From positions 124,001 through 188,000 of the forward strand of contig MU400526.1 in assembly GCA_022578965.1 (NCBI GenBank): DNA of 64,000 nucleotides. Direction: 5' to 3'. Position numbers and translations under genes: made by a program. The DNA is from Xylaria sp. FL1777. Lineage: Eukaryota > Ascomycota > Sordariomycetes > Xylariales > Xylariaceae. How positions within the stretch are numbered: position 1 is the first letter of the stretch; each line of letters begins with the position of its first letter. Shown in pieces: positions 21,932 through 33,825 of this stretch. The notes beneath the pieces were generated by a model. It did no database searches. It was not told the origin of the DNA and worked only from the letters and a program-made list of their open reading frames with translations.

Positions 21932-24900
21932 GTTTTGTTAGTTTTATACGCGATCCTCGGGATCGGTACTTCGGTCACTTTGGGCTTTGCCCGGTGGTAA
22001 CGTACGCGTGCTGGTATCGTGTTCTATAGGGCAAGGGAAGTAGGTTTATATGTCTATATTGTCGGCAGAGATCGTCCATTGTGGCATCATCGCACAACAG
22101 TCTATGTCTGGAGCACACTTACTTTGACTTTCTACAGCTTTGGATTATGGGATTTAGGATTGGACGGGTTTGGCAAGCCAACAACACAATTCTGCCTTCG
22201 TGTTTGAGCTTCACAGTCCCAGAGGAGGTGAACTTGTAGTATAGCATGTGGCGCGAATACATAATCCCTTCAGCACTATCGAATATGTAGCTGGGTGAGA
22301 AGGGTACCGGTAATTTCCCATATGTTTAAAAATAGAGTAGAGAGATTTATCTAAGCCAGCTTCTCTGCTGTCTTATAGGGTGTGAAGGATGTGACGGTCT
22401 AGACTCTCAATAGTTGCACCCACCGAGCTAACACATCTTAATTCCGCATAAGTATATGATCCTTGTAGACAAGAAAGTATTTTCTATGGCCATTATGATA
22501 TACATTGGTACCAATAGAGACTTGTTTCTACATATTAAGAAGCTCGTACTCGACGTGGTCTGTCTACGTAAAAAACATGTGATAAGGGTGTTAGCTAATG
22601 AACTACAATGTTCCATTAAACCCTTTCCCATAGAATCATTATTAAAGCTCACTCCCGCTTGATTAGGATAAAGCTCTGGACGATTTAAATAAAAACAGAG
22701 AAGTTGTCACCTGAGGTAGAGTCTAGAAGAATTTAGTCTAACCCTTTAAGTATGTCTGAAGGTATATCATGTAATGCGGGCATGATACTGTTGGAACTTG
22801 AATGTGTATGATAGATGCCGGTAAACTACCTCTTAGATATATTAGCTGAACTCGCTTAATCTGACACTTTCTCTTTGTCGAGAGCCCTGCTCCTATTCTT
22901 ACTGTTAGTTTGGTTTTCTATTAGCGCCCTTCCTGGTGAAATTATCGCTCACTCCGAAGACCACAATATGTAGCCAAACCGAAGCAAGGCCCATTTTCGC
23001 CGTCTTATTAAAAAAAATATCGATTATTACTTACAAAGGGTATGACTGGTCTCTATTAGCACCCCCTAAACGTATATGATAAGTTCTTTAGCTTGCGGTA
23101 GTCCATAGTAGCGAGACGTTCTTGTTGTCTTTCTGGTGGGCTGATGACGTGTGCTTAGATTTTAAGGCGTCAATTTAAGCTTCGTTGAACTAAGCTCTGC
23201 AGATCTTCTATTCCGATTTTCATTGAACACGCTTCATTTCAAGTATATCATATAAATAGAGTAGTATAGCTTCACCTTTGGGGGATGTGAGGCGAATTAA
23301 ATATAATTGGTTATTATTAGGCTATTTGTATTATTTATTACCAATTATAATGTCGAGGCCAGCTTGAAGCGAATCTGTTTCGAAATGTTTTACGTTTCGT
23401 TTCCTCTGTTCCTGATGGAAGTAAATTGATGCCGTTAGTTTCACCGTCTCCTCGATCCCGCAACCAAGCGACCTTAGATCGCGGAACCGTGCGAAACTGG
23501 GCCTTAAGAAGCCCGGTTGACTCCGTCTCTAGGATTAGTACACTACATTAGAATTCCCACCCCCATAGTTCCCGAAATGGGGGCAAGAGACTAGTCACCC
23601 ATAGCTTGGGTCCTATAGACTAGTTTAGTGTACGCATATGTACACTGCCTATGTACACAGCTCGTGTGCCACACCACTGTCTAGGGAGCCTGAGTTATTT
23701 GAATTGTTTTGTTTTCCTGACAACATTGATGCAACTGCTGCCTCTGCTGATATTGAAGAATTTTCGCCGGTGACGAAGCTTGCATTAGAAGGCGGACGAG
23801 TAGGGCATGTTGTGCTCCCTCGCCCCAAAGTAAGCGGAGTTTTAAGGCGAATAGCGTTGGGGGAGGAGATCTGCGATGCAGTCTCCCGTACGATTTTTGT
23901 GGTGGTTGTGCTGGGGTAGATCGAGCCGCATTTTTGCCCAGACTGAATCCCTATTAAAATTTGTTTGGGGCAAATCTGTAGGGGTGTGCGATGGAACGAT
24001 GGCAAGGTTTTCGACGTACGCTATGTACACTCTAACCACCATGAACGAAAACACGATGCTGTCGGGTTTAGCTCTGGTTCTAGCAGGTGACATCTGACCT
24101 ACACGTATACGTAGAATTATATCTAGTCTCGAAATGGTCCGACATTTATTTTCCAACACTCTTCAAAGGGCTTGAACGAGGCCTGACCTTATGATGCGAC
24201 ATATTTACGTTCTTCGTCTCCTTTCTTCTGTCTGTTACTATTCCGCACTTAGTAAGGGGTGGGACTTTCACGACGTTGTTTGTTCTCCTGCCTCGGTACT
24301 GCCAGCTGCATACATATCCCTGTCAGAAGCAGACTTGGCAGGCTTGCCAGGCTTGTCTGTGGCACACGTTGCTGAATATACTTCTTGGCATTGGCATGCT
24401 ATACCCTGTTCGTGTTCTTTCTTGCCACTTGCCCTTCCTGGGTACGCCTATTTCATCGACGTGCAGAGGCTCGTGGGTCTTCTTGCCACTCCTGCAGGGT
24501 GGAAAGCCGCCTGGCTCTGCTCCTGGGTTGCCCATCCGGCTCCGGTTGCTGTTGCATGCCCTTCGTTTCTTTTGCAGTGGGAGACCGCATTGTCAATTGG
24601 TCAGCTGTTGGCTCGCGTCGATCATGGGACCAGACTGGGCTGACATAGCGGTTGTCGTCGTCTGGACAGTGTCAGTACCAACAACGTATGTGAGAACTCG
24701 GACCGGGACACCCCGACACATCCATGAAAGGCCGTCTTGCTGGTTTTCTAGAAGCCTTCGACCCCGCGAATTGTGTTTCGGTTGCTCGCGTAAATTTACC
24801 ACTGTGGGGAGAATTCCTTCAGCATACTAAGAACGCAGACGCAGGACACAGTATCTGGCTGCTGCTGCTGCAGAAGACCTTGTCAGGCATTTCTGTCCTC

Positions 24901-27900
24901 GTACTCAGTACCAAAATTCTAGAAATACCTACTGTAAACGTATGGTTAGGCCGAAATAGTGATCCTACTGACCCGCCAGAACAGCTAGCTGCAGACCCTG
25001 CACCTTGCGGTTTTGTTAAGCCCGACCGCTGACATACGAGCGTGAGCAAACCACCACTAATTACCCTGATGAACATTAGTAAGACCGAATTCTCGAGCCG
25101 TCCCTTTGTATGATTTGGCGTCAGCCCACGCCTCATCGAACTGATCTAAAATTTAGTATGGCGATCACGCGAAGACCCCGGTTACCAAGCCCGCGGGACC
25201 TTCTTTTCAGATGGGGGTCTTGGGGGTCACTCGTGCCGAAACGAGCAGCTGTGGCAACGAGTTTCGTCTTCCCTTGTCAAAACTAACTGCTTCAAAATTT
25301 GATTCTGCCTTAGTTGCGTCGGTTAAGCCGCCCATGGGGCTGGAGGGCCATGCTAATTCAAGCTGATGGACAAGACATTCGATCATGGAGTCAGGCACCG
25401 GAGATATTCAATACGACAAGGGTGACCTTGGACACTGATGCATGGGGACTCTCATTCAATAGTGGAATGTGGAAGGCCGTTGAGTATCGACTCTTCGATT
25501 CGAAGGCCCAGAAAAACGAAAGGACATGGCTTCTGGACATGGTATTGAAACATAGAACTCCGAGAATAGGCGGTTGAACCCATTGCAACTCCGATGTTGT
25601 TCCCACCATCCCTGCTGTCGGTCCTGCGTGAATTGCACCGGTACGGCAGCAATCTACAACATAATTCTCTACGGTATTCATTACGTATAGAATTCCGGTA
25701 AAAGCGATGTAGTGTAGCGTTCACGAAGGACCTCGGAGGTTGCCATGTATTTACAGTAATAACAACATAAACGTTAACTGCTCTCGTGCCAACTAGAGCT
25801 GCAAAGATGGCCGATCAAGCACATATGCCGTCAGTGCCTTGCATCTACTAACACAACTCTATTCACATATACTTACCTAGCCCAACTCGGCGGATATGCC
25901 TTTTACTTGCAACTAATATATATCATAAACCGTTTGTTAAGCACCCGCCCATATAACCCACCCACACACCATCTTCGTATTATTATTATAATATGCTATC
26001 CTAAGTCGATGTTCGACTAGTGTAGTGCACGATCCGTCTCGTCTCCAACCATGACCCCATGCCATTGGCATGTACATATTCATCGGAGGTCCCCAGATTC
26101 CAGAGGCTAATGCAACCTATCTCTCGAATCACATCTATACAAGCAGTAGTCGAGGACCGAAAACTTCCCTAGCCGCAATGTTGACTATAGCAAACACTGT
26201 CATAGATCTCAATTCCCTGTGCCCTGTCTAGGCCGAATGCAGTAAACCGACGCCGTTGCTCGAGAGTGTGGACTTTCACGGGGCTGTATATACCAAAACA
26301 CATCATCGGTGCTGAGATGTACGAGGGCGAATGAGCGTGGCGGTTTGACCACCCATGAACTTGGTGGTACAATCCGACTTATACGGAATGAGGCCCGTCA
26401 TACCTCAATTCCACATTGTCCAGCCTATGAACTCGCAGAAATAAAAGACATTTGCCATTGACGCCGACCGACCAGGGGTCCGAGGATCCTGGGAGCTGTG
26501 GTGATTTTTAATAAATGCGGAGGTCATAGGATGGTAGCCCGCACGTTGTATACCTATCGGGCAAGCCGCCCGCGGTAGCTACCTATGCTCTTGTTTAAAA
26601 TCAATTACTATGAACTTCGAAGGTCATAGCACTGACCTTGAAAGTCGAGTTTATCTGCGGTACATATATTGTAGATAATCAGTTGTGTATGAGTGCGCCA
26701 TAAAGACATAGAATACAAGCTGGCCAACTTGGGACAGTGGACCTCTGTATGAAGGATGCAACGTTATTTAGATACCTTGCCTATAAGATGCATACTCGTA
26801 TGCACTTTTGGTGTAGAGGCCAGGTAGGTAGTTTGAATATGTGCCTAGATATATAACAACCTATTAGACTATATGTAAGGCAGGTAAGGAGATTTTGCAT
26901 TGTAAGGATTTTTTTGATTTTTTTTTTTTTTTTTGCCACCAGAAAGATGTTTTGAAGTCTTTTTGTTTTCTTTTCCTAGAGTAATACACAAGAGCAGTAT
27001 TACTTACATGCCTTAACTACTTCCTTGACCATATATGAAAAACCCTTGACTATTGCTGCCCTCGTGATTACGATATGGTAATTCATCTAGCTGCCTCAAA
27101 TTACGTACTGCCATTTTTCTTTTCTTCCCTTCTCTTCTAAGCATCAGTCGCAGCGTGATGGTCAAAATTTTTGAGATGAGGGAAATTAAACTGTAGTCTA
27201 AGTAGTTATGCCTACCTGACTCCCAGCTAGTACCCAAAGGATGGTTATTGTTAGGCGTAGGGATGTATCTAACCATACACCTACCTACCTAACAGAGGCA
27301 GGCAGTTACAAAGCTTTGGTCCTCAAGTTGGGGTCCCCAGAGCTGAGACCTAAACTTAGGTGGGTACCTACCTTAGGGACTGTAAGGTTAAGTACAGGCA
27401 GGGTAGGGTATTATAGGATTAGTATACAGCGGTAATAGCTAGACTTGGTACTTAGGCACCGACCTAACATTGCACTGCTATGGGACCAACCGGAGACTAG
27501 CTACTTACGTACTTACCGTAGACGGTGCAGAGGTTCGGCGCTGGGCTACGTGGGTGGGCGGTATTAAAATGACGGAACATCCCCCCACACGAAGCACTAA
27601 CTCTCGTTCTTCCCGTTCGTCGGGTTTATACTTACAGTTCAACCAACGTTCGCGAGCATCTTCCAAGTCCAAGTCCCCGTCACATTCTCGAAACGCAACC
27701 GTAGTCCTGGTCTTGTGCGAGGGCGCACACCTTTTCTGTTCTGGCGACAAGCGTGTCCACTCACAACCGGTTCAGGTCGCTTATAACTATTCGCCTAGTC
27801 TAGTACCTCAACGCGCTCAGACCGGCGCCGTCGTTGTCGTTGTCGTCGTCGCCGTTGTCCTTGTCATCGTCAGACAATACAGTCTACAGACCCTATTTCT

Positions 27901-29544
27901 GTTGCTGGAGTCTCTCGCACCGGCCTTCGCCTCACTGGCCTGTAGGCGAGCCAATCGTGCAGCTGCCAACCCCCCAAGCTGACGGAGGTACATACCAAGT
28001 CGCCTTCAACTTGGAATTCGGTACTCAGTCTCGCTCGAAGTCTCATGCTCTGCTCGAACAGCTTGCGCACGCTGCCGTCTGTCTCTTGGTAGTCGAAAGT
28101 ACGCATATGTATGTACTATTGTTGCTATCGTTGCTCTCGTCTCTCCATAGCCCATCCCGAGGAGTTATCGCGTGTGCCAGCCGGTCGACTCTCCTCCCCA
28201 TGATGCGCCCGAGCTCGTTGCCCCCCGACCCCTGATCCTCGGCTCATTTCTGGCTGCGTGTCTCAGGAGGATCCGTCTGCCACCTTGGTTCCCCTCGCGT
28301 CTAGTCTTGTCCTACGAGTTCGTGGCAGGTCACTAGTCTAGTGCCCGCGTGACGCTGATTACGCTGATGCAGACTGGCCGAGCGAGTGCTTGTGCCGCGC
28401 CTCTTTCTGCAAGGTTAGGTGCCAAAGTCTCTCTTCCTACCTACCTACATACGGCACGCCTGCCTACCTCGTCCCAGGTAATTTACGCCTGCAGGCCGGT
28501 AGAAATTAAAGCTGTCTGCGATTCCATCCGCGATTCCATCCGCGATGCTCGTGCTGTGCTGTGATGTGCTGCGCCGGCCATGGCCCTCATCCAGCCCACT
28601 CGGAATCCCTGAAGCCAGATCAACATCGCATGGCCCTGCTGCAGCTCCGGAAGTTCGCCTGCACTGCTCCTCCAGTCTTTGCAACCAACTACACCCTACT
28701 ATACAGTCCGAATGCCCGAAACTTGCTTAGTCCAACAACTCCATCGACTCCATCCGACTTGGCTGTCAGGGTCCATGGCCACTCCACTTGTAGTCCTAGT
28801 TTAGCTTTTCCGTCTTTCGATTCCCGTCTTCCGCCCTCACTCCTCACCACTCTCTTTTTGGTGCAAATCCCACTCTCCTTTCCTGAGTAGCCAATTCACG
28901 TATGCTTGTCATTGAACCCAGCATACCCTGGGAACTTGAAGCGCGTCATTCGCTGCCGCCATGGGGGAGATGATTTGCCCCCAACTCGGATCCACCAACA
29001 ATGTCTGAACTATTAACGACGACGTCTTTTTTAATTCTCACCTGTGAACTATTCCGCATCAACTACTGATCACGTCATTTCTCTTTAGACGTTCTGTTCT
29101 GTTTCCATCGCGCATCTACCACATTACGCCCGCCGTCATTGATGTCTCATTAAGGTTGCATAAACATCGCCTGCCTTATTTGGTAGTCATGCAGTGACTG
29201 ACAATCGTTACTACTATTCACGAGCCTAGCTGTCCGGCGCCCGGAATTCACGCAGTTACGCATATTCTCTTCCACTCATTACTTTTTTGGTTCAATTCGG
29301 TATTCGGATCCCTCTCGCCCGCTGAAAACGCCAACGCTCCGGACTCTGCTTTTTGTGACAGACGTGTAGTACTTCCCCGGATTGTGGAACGTGACACGTT
29401 ATTGGCCGCCATCCCTAACACGACATACAACTGCATCGATAGCCACGCCACCGAGCTTCTTTTAGTTTTGGGAGGCTTTCCCCACTAGAAATAATCTGAG
29501 ACTTCACTGCATAATTGATACCGTACCATGATCCTTCCTAGACG
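21932..29544. other. 7.6 kb region without a supportable gene; distal part probably promoter and leader of the C2H2 regulator
   Basis: The interval 21932-23600 is AT-rich with no coding signal. The interval 23640-25700 has overlapping open frames of 70-185 codons on both strands with no recognisable domain; they may be remnants of a decayed gene. The interval 25700-27480 is AT-rich, with a poly-T run at 26912-26934 and CCTA/TAGG runs near 26821, 27280 and 27360. From 27480 to 29544 the + strand is C/T-rich with GTC/GTT triplet runs (27826-27870) and a short tandem cgattccatcc (~28520-28545). This looks like a long promoter and leader carrying several upstream ATGs. Confidence 0.5.
26912..26934. 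repeat. Poly-T tract
   Basis: Two T runs, six and about seventeen, separated by ga. It lies in AT-rich noncoding DNA. Confidence 0.8.
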
Positions 29545-29548
29545 ATGA
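29528..29548 (+). promoter_or_regulatory. uORF of six codons whose stop overlaps the main start (ATGA)
   Basis: ATG at 29528 begins a six-codon reading frame (MILPRR) ending in TGA at 29546-29548, one base out of register with the C2H2 gene's ATG at 29545-29547. The stop and start therefore share atga. The geometry would allow re-initiation or leaky scanning to set the level of the regulator. It assumes this part of the leader is transcribed and not spliced. Confidence 0.55.
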
Positions 29549-32500
29549 CTTCCGTCCTTGTGGTCCAGCCTAGAGACATCAAGGCATCCCTATCCGCTAC
29601 TCAGCCATTCCCTATTATGACGCCAACACGCCGGCCGACGCCACCATCGCAGGTTAAGGCGGAGGAGGACCCCGAGCTTCCACGTGGGTCGCCGAGCCAA
29701 GCCGAGGATTATGACATGGATGATATGGATAGTGATGGTGAAGGTGACAATAAGAATGGGAATTCATCTAACTCGGAAGGTCCGGTTAAAAAGCGCAGAC
29801 GGAGCCGGAAAGGCCTGGACAAGAAATTCGAGTGTCCCACCGAAGGTTGCGGCAAAAGTTACTCGAGAGCAGAACATCTGTAAGCGTTGTGTCATTTGCT
29901 GTTAACAACCTCTCCAGGCTGTGGGCCTTGCTGATGAGTTGATAGCCACCGTCACCAGCTGAACCATACTCCCAAGCAGATATACAGATGCAACTTTCCG
30001 GACTGTAATCGCGAGTTTGTCCGACTTGATCTGTGCAACCGTCATAGGGATCGTCATACCGCGAAGGGATCCGCGTTGAGCCGGAAAGATTCTCTAATCA
30101 ACCAAAGCTCTCCGGTCGACAACGTAAGGTCTCCGTATCCCACCCCTGCTTCAACCACCATGTCGCCCAAGCACGCCAAGCTAGGGAACGTCGCTTTAAG
30201 AACAGAACAAGCAGCTCACTCTCAATATCAGTCACCAAAGGACGGTGTCGGTATTGGCACACCGTACACCCCGATGGCCAGCACATCTCCTGCCACATTT
30301 CCTCATGCTGGCCCTTCCAACCTCCCCGATGCATACATGCACTCCGACCAGGGAACCAGCTATAACGCAAGGCTTCCTCACCAGTCCCCAACTGGTCACC
30401 CGCAGCGCCTTCACGCTCACCCAGGCGGTAACGCATATGGTATCTTGTCACCGGTGTCAACCCACCCTGGTAGCTACCACTTGCAACCTACTCACACACC
30501 CCAGTCTGTCCCCACGATACCATTTGTTGCGCCGAACAATTTCCCTGCCTTTTCACTCCCTCCTTCAGACTTCAATGCCGCCTCTGGTGCCAGCGCCGGT
30601 TCTGGGCCCACGCATCAGTATGTACCCACAACTTCGAGTGAGTATGGCGAACAATCGCATTCCCAAACATCAACCGACCTGATGCTGCTGGACCAAATGA
30701 CGGCACAGGCTACCATGCCAGTTTTCGGTCCTGACGGTATCTTGAATAAATCGCCCTATGTATCAATTCCCGAAGACTTCGTGGCGTACTTGTTCAATAC
30801 AACATCACCTCACACGTCCCCTTCGACCGTGGGTCATATCATCCCAAGGAATTCATACTCCAGGTAAGTGTTATCTCTGGTGTTGCTAATCGTTGTGGTG
30901 CTAATTGAAACTTAGTAGCTATGGGGAGTACCAGCACCAGTATAACGTGCAGTATGCTGGAGCAGATGGTGTTCCTCTGGGTTACTTCCCACCTGGCCAA
31001 GTTATGGCGGTGACCAACTTACTTGACCCTAACCTACCAGAGTCTATCTTATCTGATGAGAAGAGTCAAGAGATATTCGATTTGATCAGAGAGAAGTTTC
31101 ATGAGAACAACCATGCTCCCGTTGAACGACAAGGAGAGAACCTCCTCGAGGGCGATAGAAACGACGATGAGCACATGCTAAGTCGCAAGATGATGCAGCT
31201 ATACATAGGTTCCTACTGGCTTCACTTTAGCGATCAAGTACCCATCCTCCACAAGCCGACATTCTCGCCAGATAGGACACCAAACCTCCTTCTCATAGCC
31301 GTTATGTCCATAGGTGCTGCTTGTCTGGACCGTAGCCACGGGCCCAAGGTCACCCAAGCTGGGGCAAACCTCTCCAACTTCTTGGCCTGGAATTTAAGGT
31401 GGGAGATATTCATGGATGTGAACTGCCGGCCACCTGCGAAATTATGGGTTTTTCAGACCTTGTTACTACTCGAATTATACGAAAAGATGTATTCCACCCG
31501 GGAACTCCACGAACGGGCTCATATTCATCATGCTACAACAATTACCCTCATGCGAAGGGGTCGGTCGTTGATAGGTAAGTCGGCACTCGACTCACCTCCC
31601 AGCGCGAGAGAAGATAGATCGACTAGTGCTGGGTCTCGGCAATCTTCCACATCTGGCCCAGCGCATACCCCAGACGAATGGTGGAATAATTGGATTACCA
31701 ACGAGAGCACCCGGCGGGCCGCCTTCATAGCCTTTTTGATCGACTCGATCCATGCAACCATGTTTGGACACTCGACGGTGATGGTAGCGCATGAGATGCG
31801 TCTTCCCCTGCCGTGCGATGATCAACTTTGGAAAGCCACGAGCGGGGCCGAGGTCGGCCGAATCGAGTCGAACCACATGTCGAACGGAATTAAGCCCATG
31901 GCCTTTCTTGAGGGCTTAAAGCGTACCCTCGCCGGGCAGGAGGTACACACCAACCCGTTTGGGCGGCAGATTCTTATGGCTGGGCTGTTGAGCGTTAGTT
32001 GGCATATGAATCAACGTGATCTTCAAGTAAGCTCTTTGGGTCAGAACATGTCGCAAGCCCTTGGCGGTCGAGACAAGTGGCGGGGTACTTTGATGAGAGC
32101 CTTTGACGCGTGGAGAAACGAATTCGACAAGTCCCTCCAGCATTCCAACCTGGCGTATGACCCTTATAGCTCCGACAAGCGAAACGATGCCAATGTGGTG
32201 TTTGAAAGCAGGACGGTCCTGCATCATCTAGCCCACATGGCGATGCATGTAGACATCGTGGACTGCCAAATCTTCGCTCGCGCAAAGCGACTCCTAGGGC
32301 GGGCGATTGGCTCGCAAGATTTGAGTAGTGCGCAGAGGAGGATGAAGGACCACTGGGCACCATCAGCAAGAGCTCGCGATGCTACGTTCTATGCCGTTAA
32401 ATTCTTATGCTCGGTGCTGCTCGACGATACGCGGTATTATGCCCGAGACGACGTGCTTCTGAACAGACCATGGGTTCTTTATTTTGCAGCCTTAGTCGTC

Positions 32501-32773
32501 TGGTGTTACGGGTTCGCCATAGCTGGACCTTGTCCGGGACATCTGGTACCGAGCGGCCAGGAGGAGAAGCATTCCCAGATGCGCGATTACCTACAAAGGC
32601 TCGGTTCCATACAGTCACCGGACGATTTGAAGTTTATGAAGGATGTCAACAAAAGCAGCGCCCTCCTCGCTGTGTTGAAGGACGCGTTTGGATCGACGCG
32701 CTGGGAACTACTACACGAAGGCGCCACACTATTGGATAACTGTATCCAATTGAACAGCGGCACTATGGTGTAG
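29545..32773 (+). CDS. C2H2 zinc-finger transcription factor with fungal-specific TF domain
   Basis: A nuclear DNA-binding regulator. Exons 29545-29879, 29946-30863 and 30916-32773 give 1036 residues. An acidic region and a basic nuclear-localisation stretch (KKRRRSRK) precede two fingers. The first is C-x4-C-x12-H-x3-H (CPTEGCGKSYSRAEHL, then HRHQLNH across intron 1). The second is C-x4-C-x12-H-x3-H (CNFPDCNREF, then HRDRH). A long Pro/Ser/Thr/Gln-rich linker follows, then a helical middle-homology region typical of the fungal transcription factor domain (MMQLYIGSYWLHFSDQVPILH, ELHERAHIHHATTITLMR). This C2H2 plus fungal_trans architecture resembles Klf1/AmdX-type regulators, but I cannot assign an ortholog or targets. 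Translation may be controlled by the overlapping uORF. Confidence 0.92.
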
Positions 32774-33825
32774 CACTGTGATTCCGTGAGTCCGTGGCTT
32801 TTGTAAATTGGCATGATGTATCAGATGGAGCGGTTTTTTGTAAGGCTTCTTTCTACCCACAAAAAGCATGAAGCGGGTGTTTGTGAAGGCTTGATGCTTA
32901 ACCCGGCATTTTGGATGGAGTACTGGATGAGTATATATAAGAGATGATGATTTTAGCGACTTTTTCTGTATGTTACTGTCTTTCTCGCTATATACCCGAT
33001 GATGCAATGAATTCATACCACTGCCTACGAGAGAAACGATGTTGCGATTTTGGGTTGCTCGCTCGTGCCATTAAGGGCTTGTGTTTGGATGGATATAATG
33101 AATTGAAAAAAGGGCGAGACGAGACTGTTGCTCAAAACTTCATCACGCAAGCGGGTGGTGATGCGGTGGAGTAGGAGCTATGGCCAGGGGCGGTGCCGTC
33201 GCGCATAATTCCGCCGCTGGGTCGTGGGGGCTTGTTTGCGTTAACGCCGAGCCGAAAACCCTTCTGCGCATACTGCGTAGCCAGTACAGGTAGGTAGGTG
33301 CCTTTCTAGGTGTGTAGGTGGGCTGGAGCTGCCACCCTATAGGTAGATTACGCTAAGGTGTCTTGGCGACCGGGTTAGCTTTCAGACGAGAATTAACCCC
33401 GAACGGACTATGAAGCAAACCCCGGGTGCCAGCGGAGGGAGGTGCAGTCTAGACGTATCTCTCTACTAATTCCTCGTGTTTCTTCTGCTCATGTGATTCG
33501 ATTCCCTACACAACATACTCAGTAGGTAGTACCTACGGCATCAATTGCAGCAGGCACTGTCGGTCGGAGGAAGTCAATTTCGGCTTGTTGTTTTAAAACC
33601 GGGATTGCCGCCCTCACCGTGCACCTGTGCTCCTCTAATTGATTGTTAGTATTGCCGATTACTGACTATTGCCTCCCTGATCTCGAGGCCGGGCTGACGC
33701 ACGCTACCTCCCTACACCTACATATATCTCCATGCGTAATATCAAACGCACGCGCACCCACACCCACACATACACACACACGCAGAAACAACCGAGATCC
33801 TGCCATCCTGTTCCCCAGTGTCGCG
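32774..33825. other. Intergenic
   Basis: About 1.05 kb between two + strand genes. It contains TAGG runs near 33288 and an (AC)n-rich stretch at 33742-33784 just before the F-box start. No gene is supported. Confidence 0.5.

Noticed and set aside
22456..22662. 68-codon open frame with ATG, Lys/Leu-rich
   Set aside because: Short, mirrored by an equally long frame on the other strand, no domain and no exon partners.
23440..23530. Possible tRNA suggested by ggttgactcc
   Set aside because: The B box lacks its cytosine, and no A box or cloverleaf could be found.
23649..24005. 118-codon minus-strand frame with Ser/Thr-rich, protein-like composition
   Set aside because: No ATG start where expected, a 93-codon plus-strand frame overlaps it, and no family is recognisable.
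24276..24830. 184-codon plus-strand frame
   Set aside because: Composition dominated by Cys, Pro, Leu and Arg with no domain; overlaps other frames. Treated as possible decay at most.
27470..28235. Frames of 130-170 codons upstream of the C2H2 gene
   Set aside because: Low-complexity Ser/Val translations of C/T-rich and GTC-repeat leader DNA.
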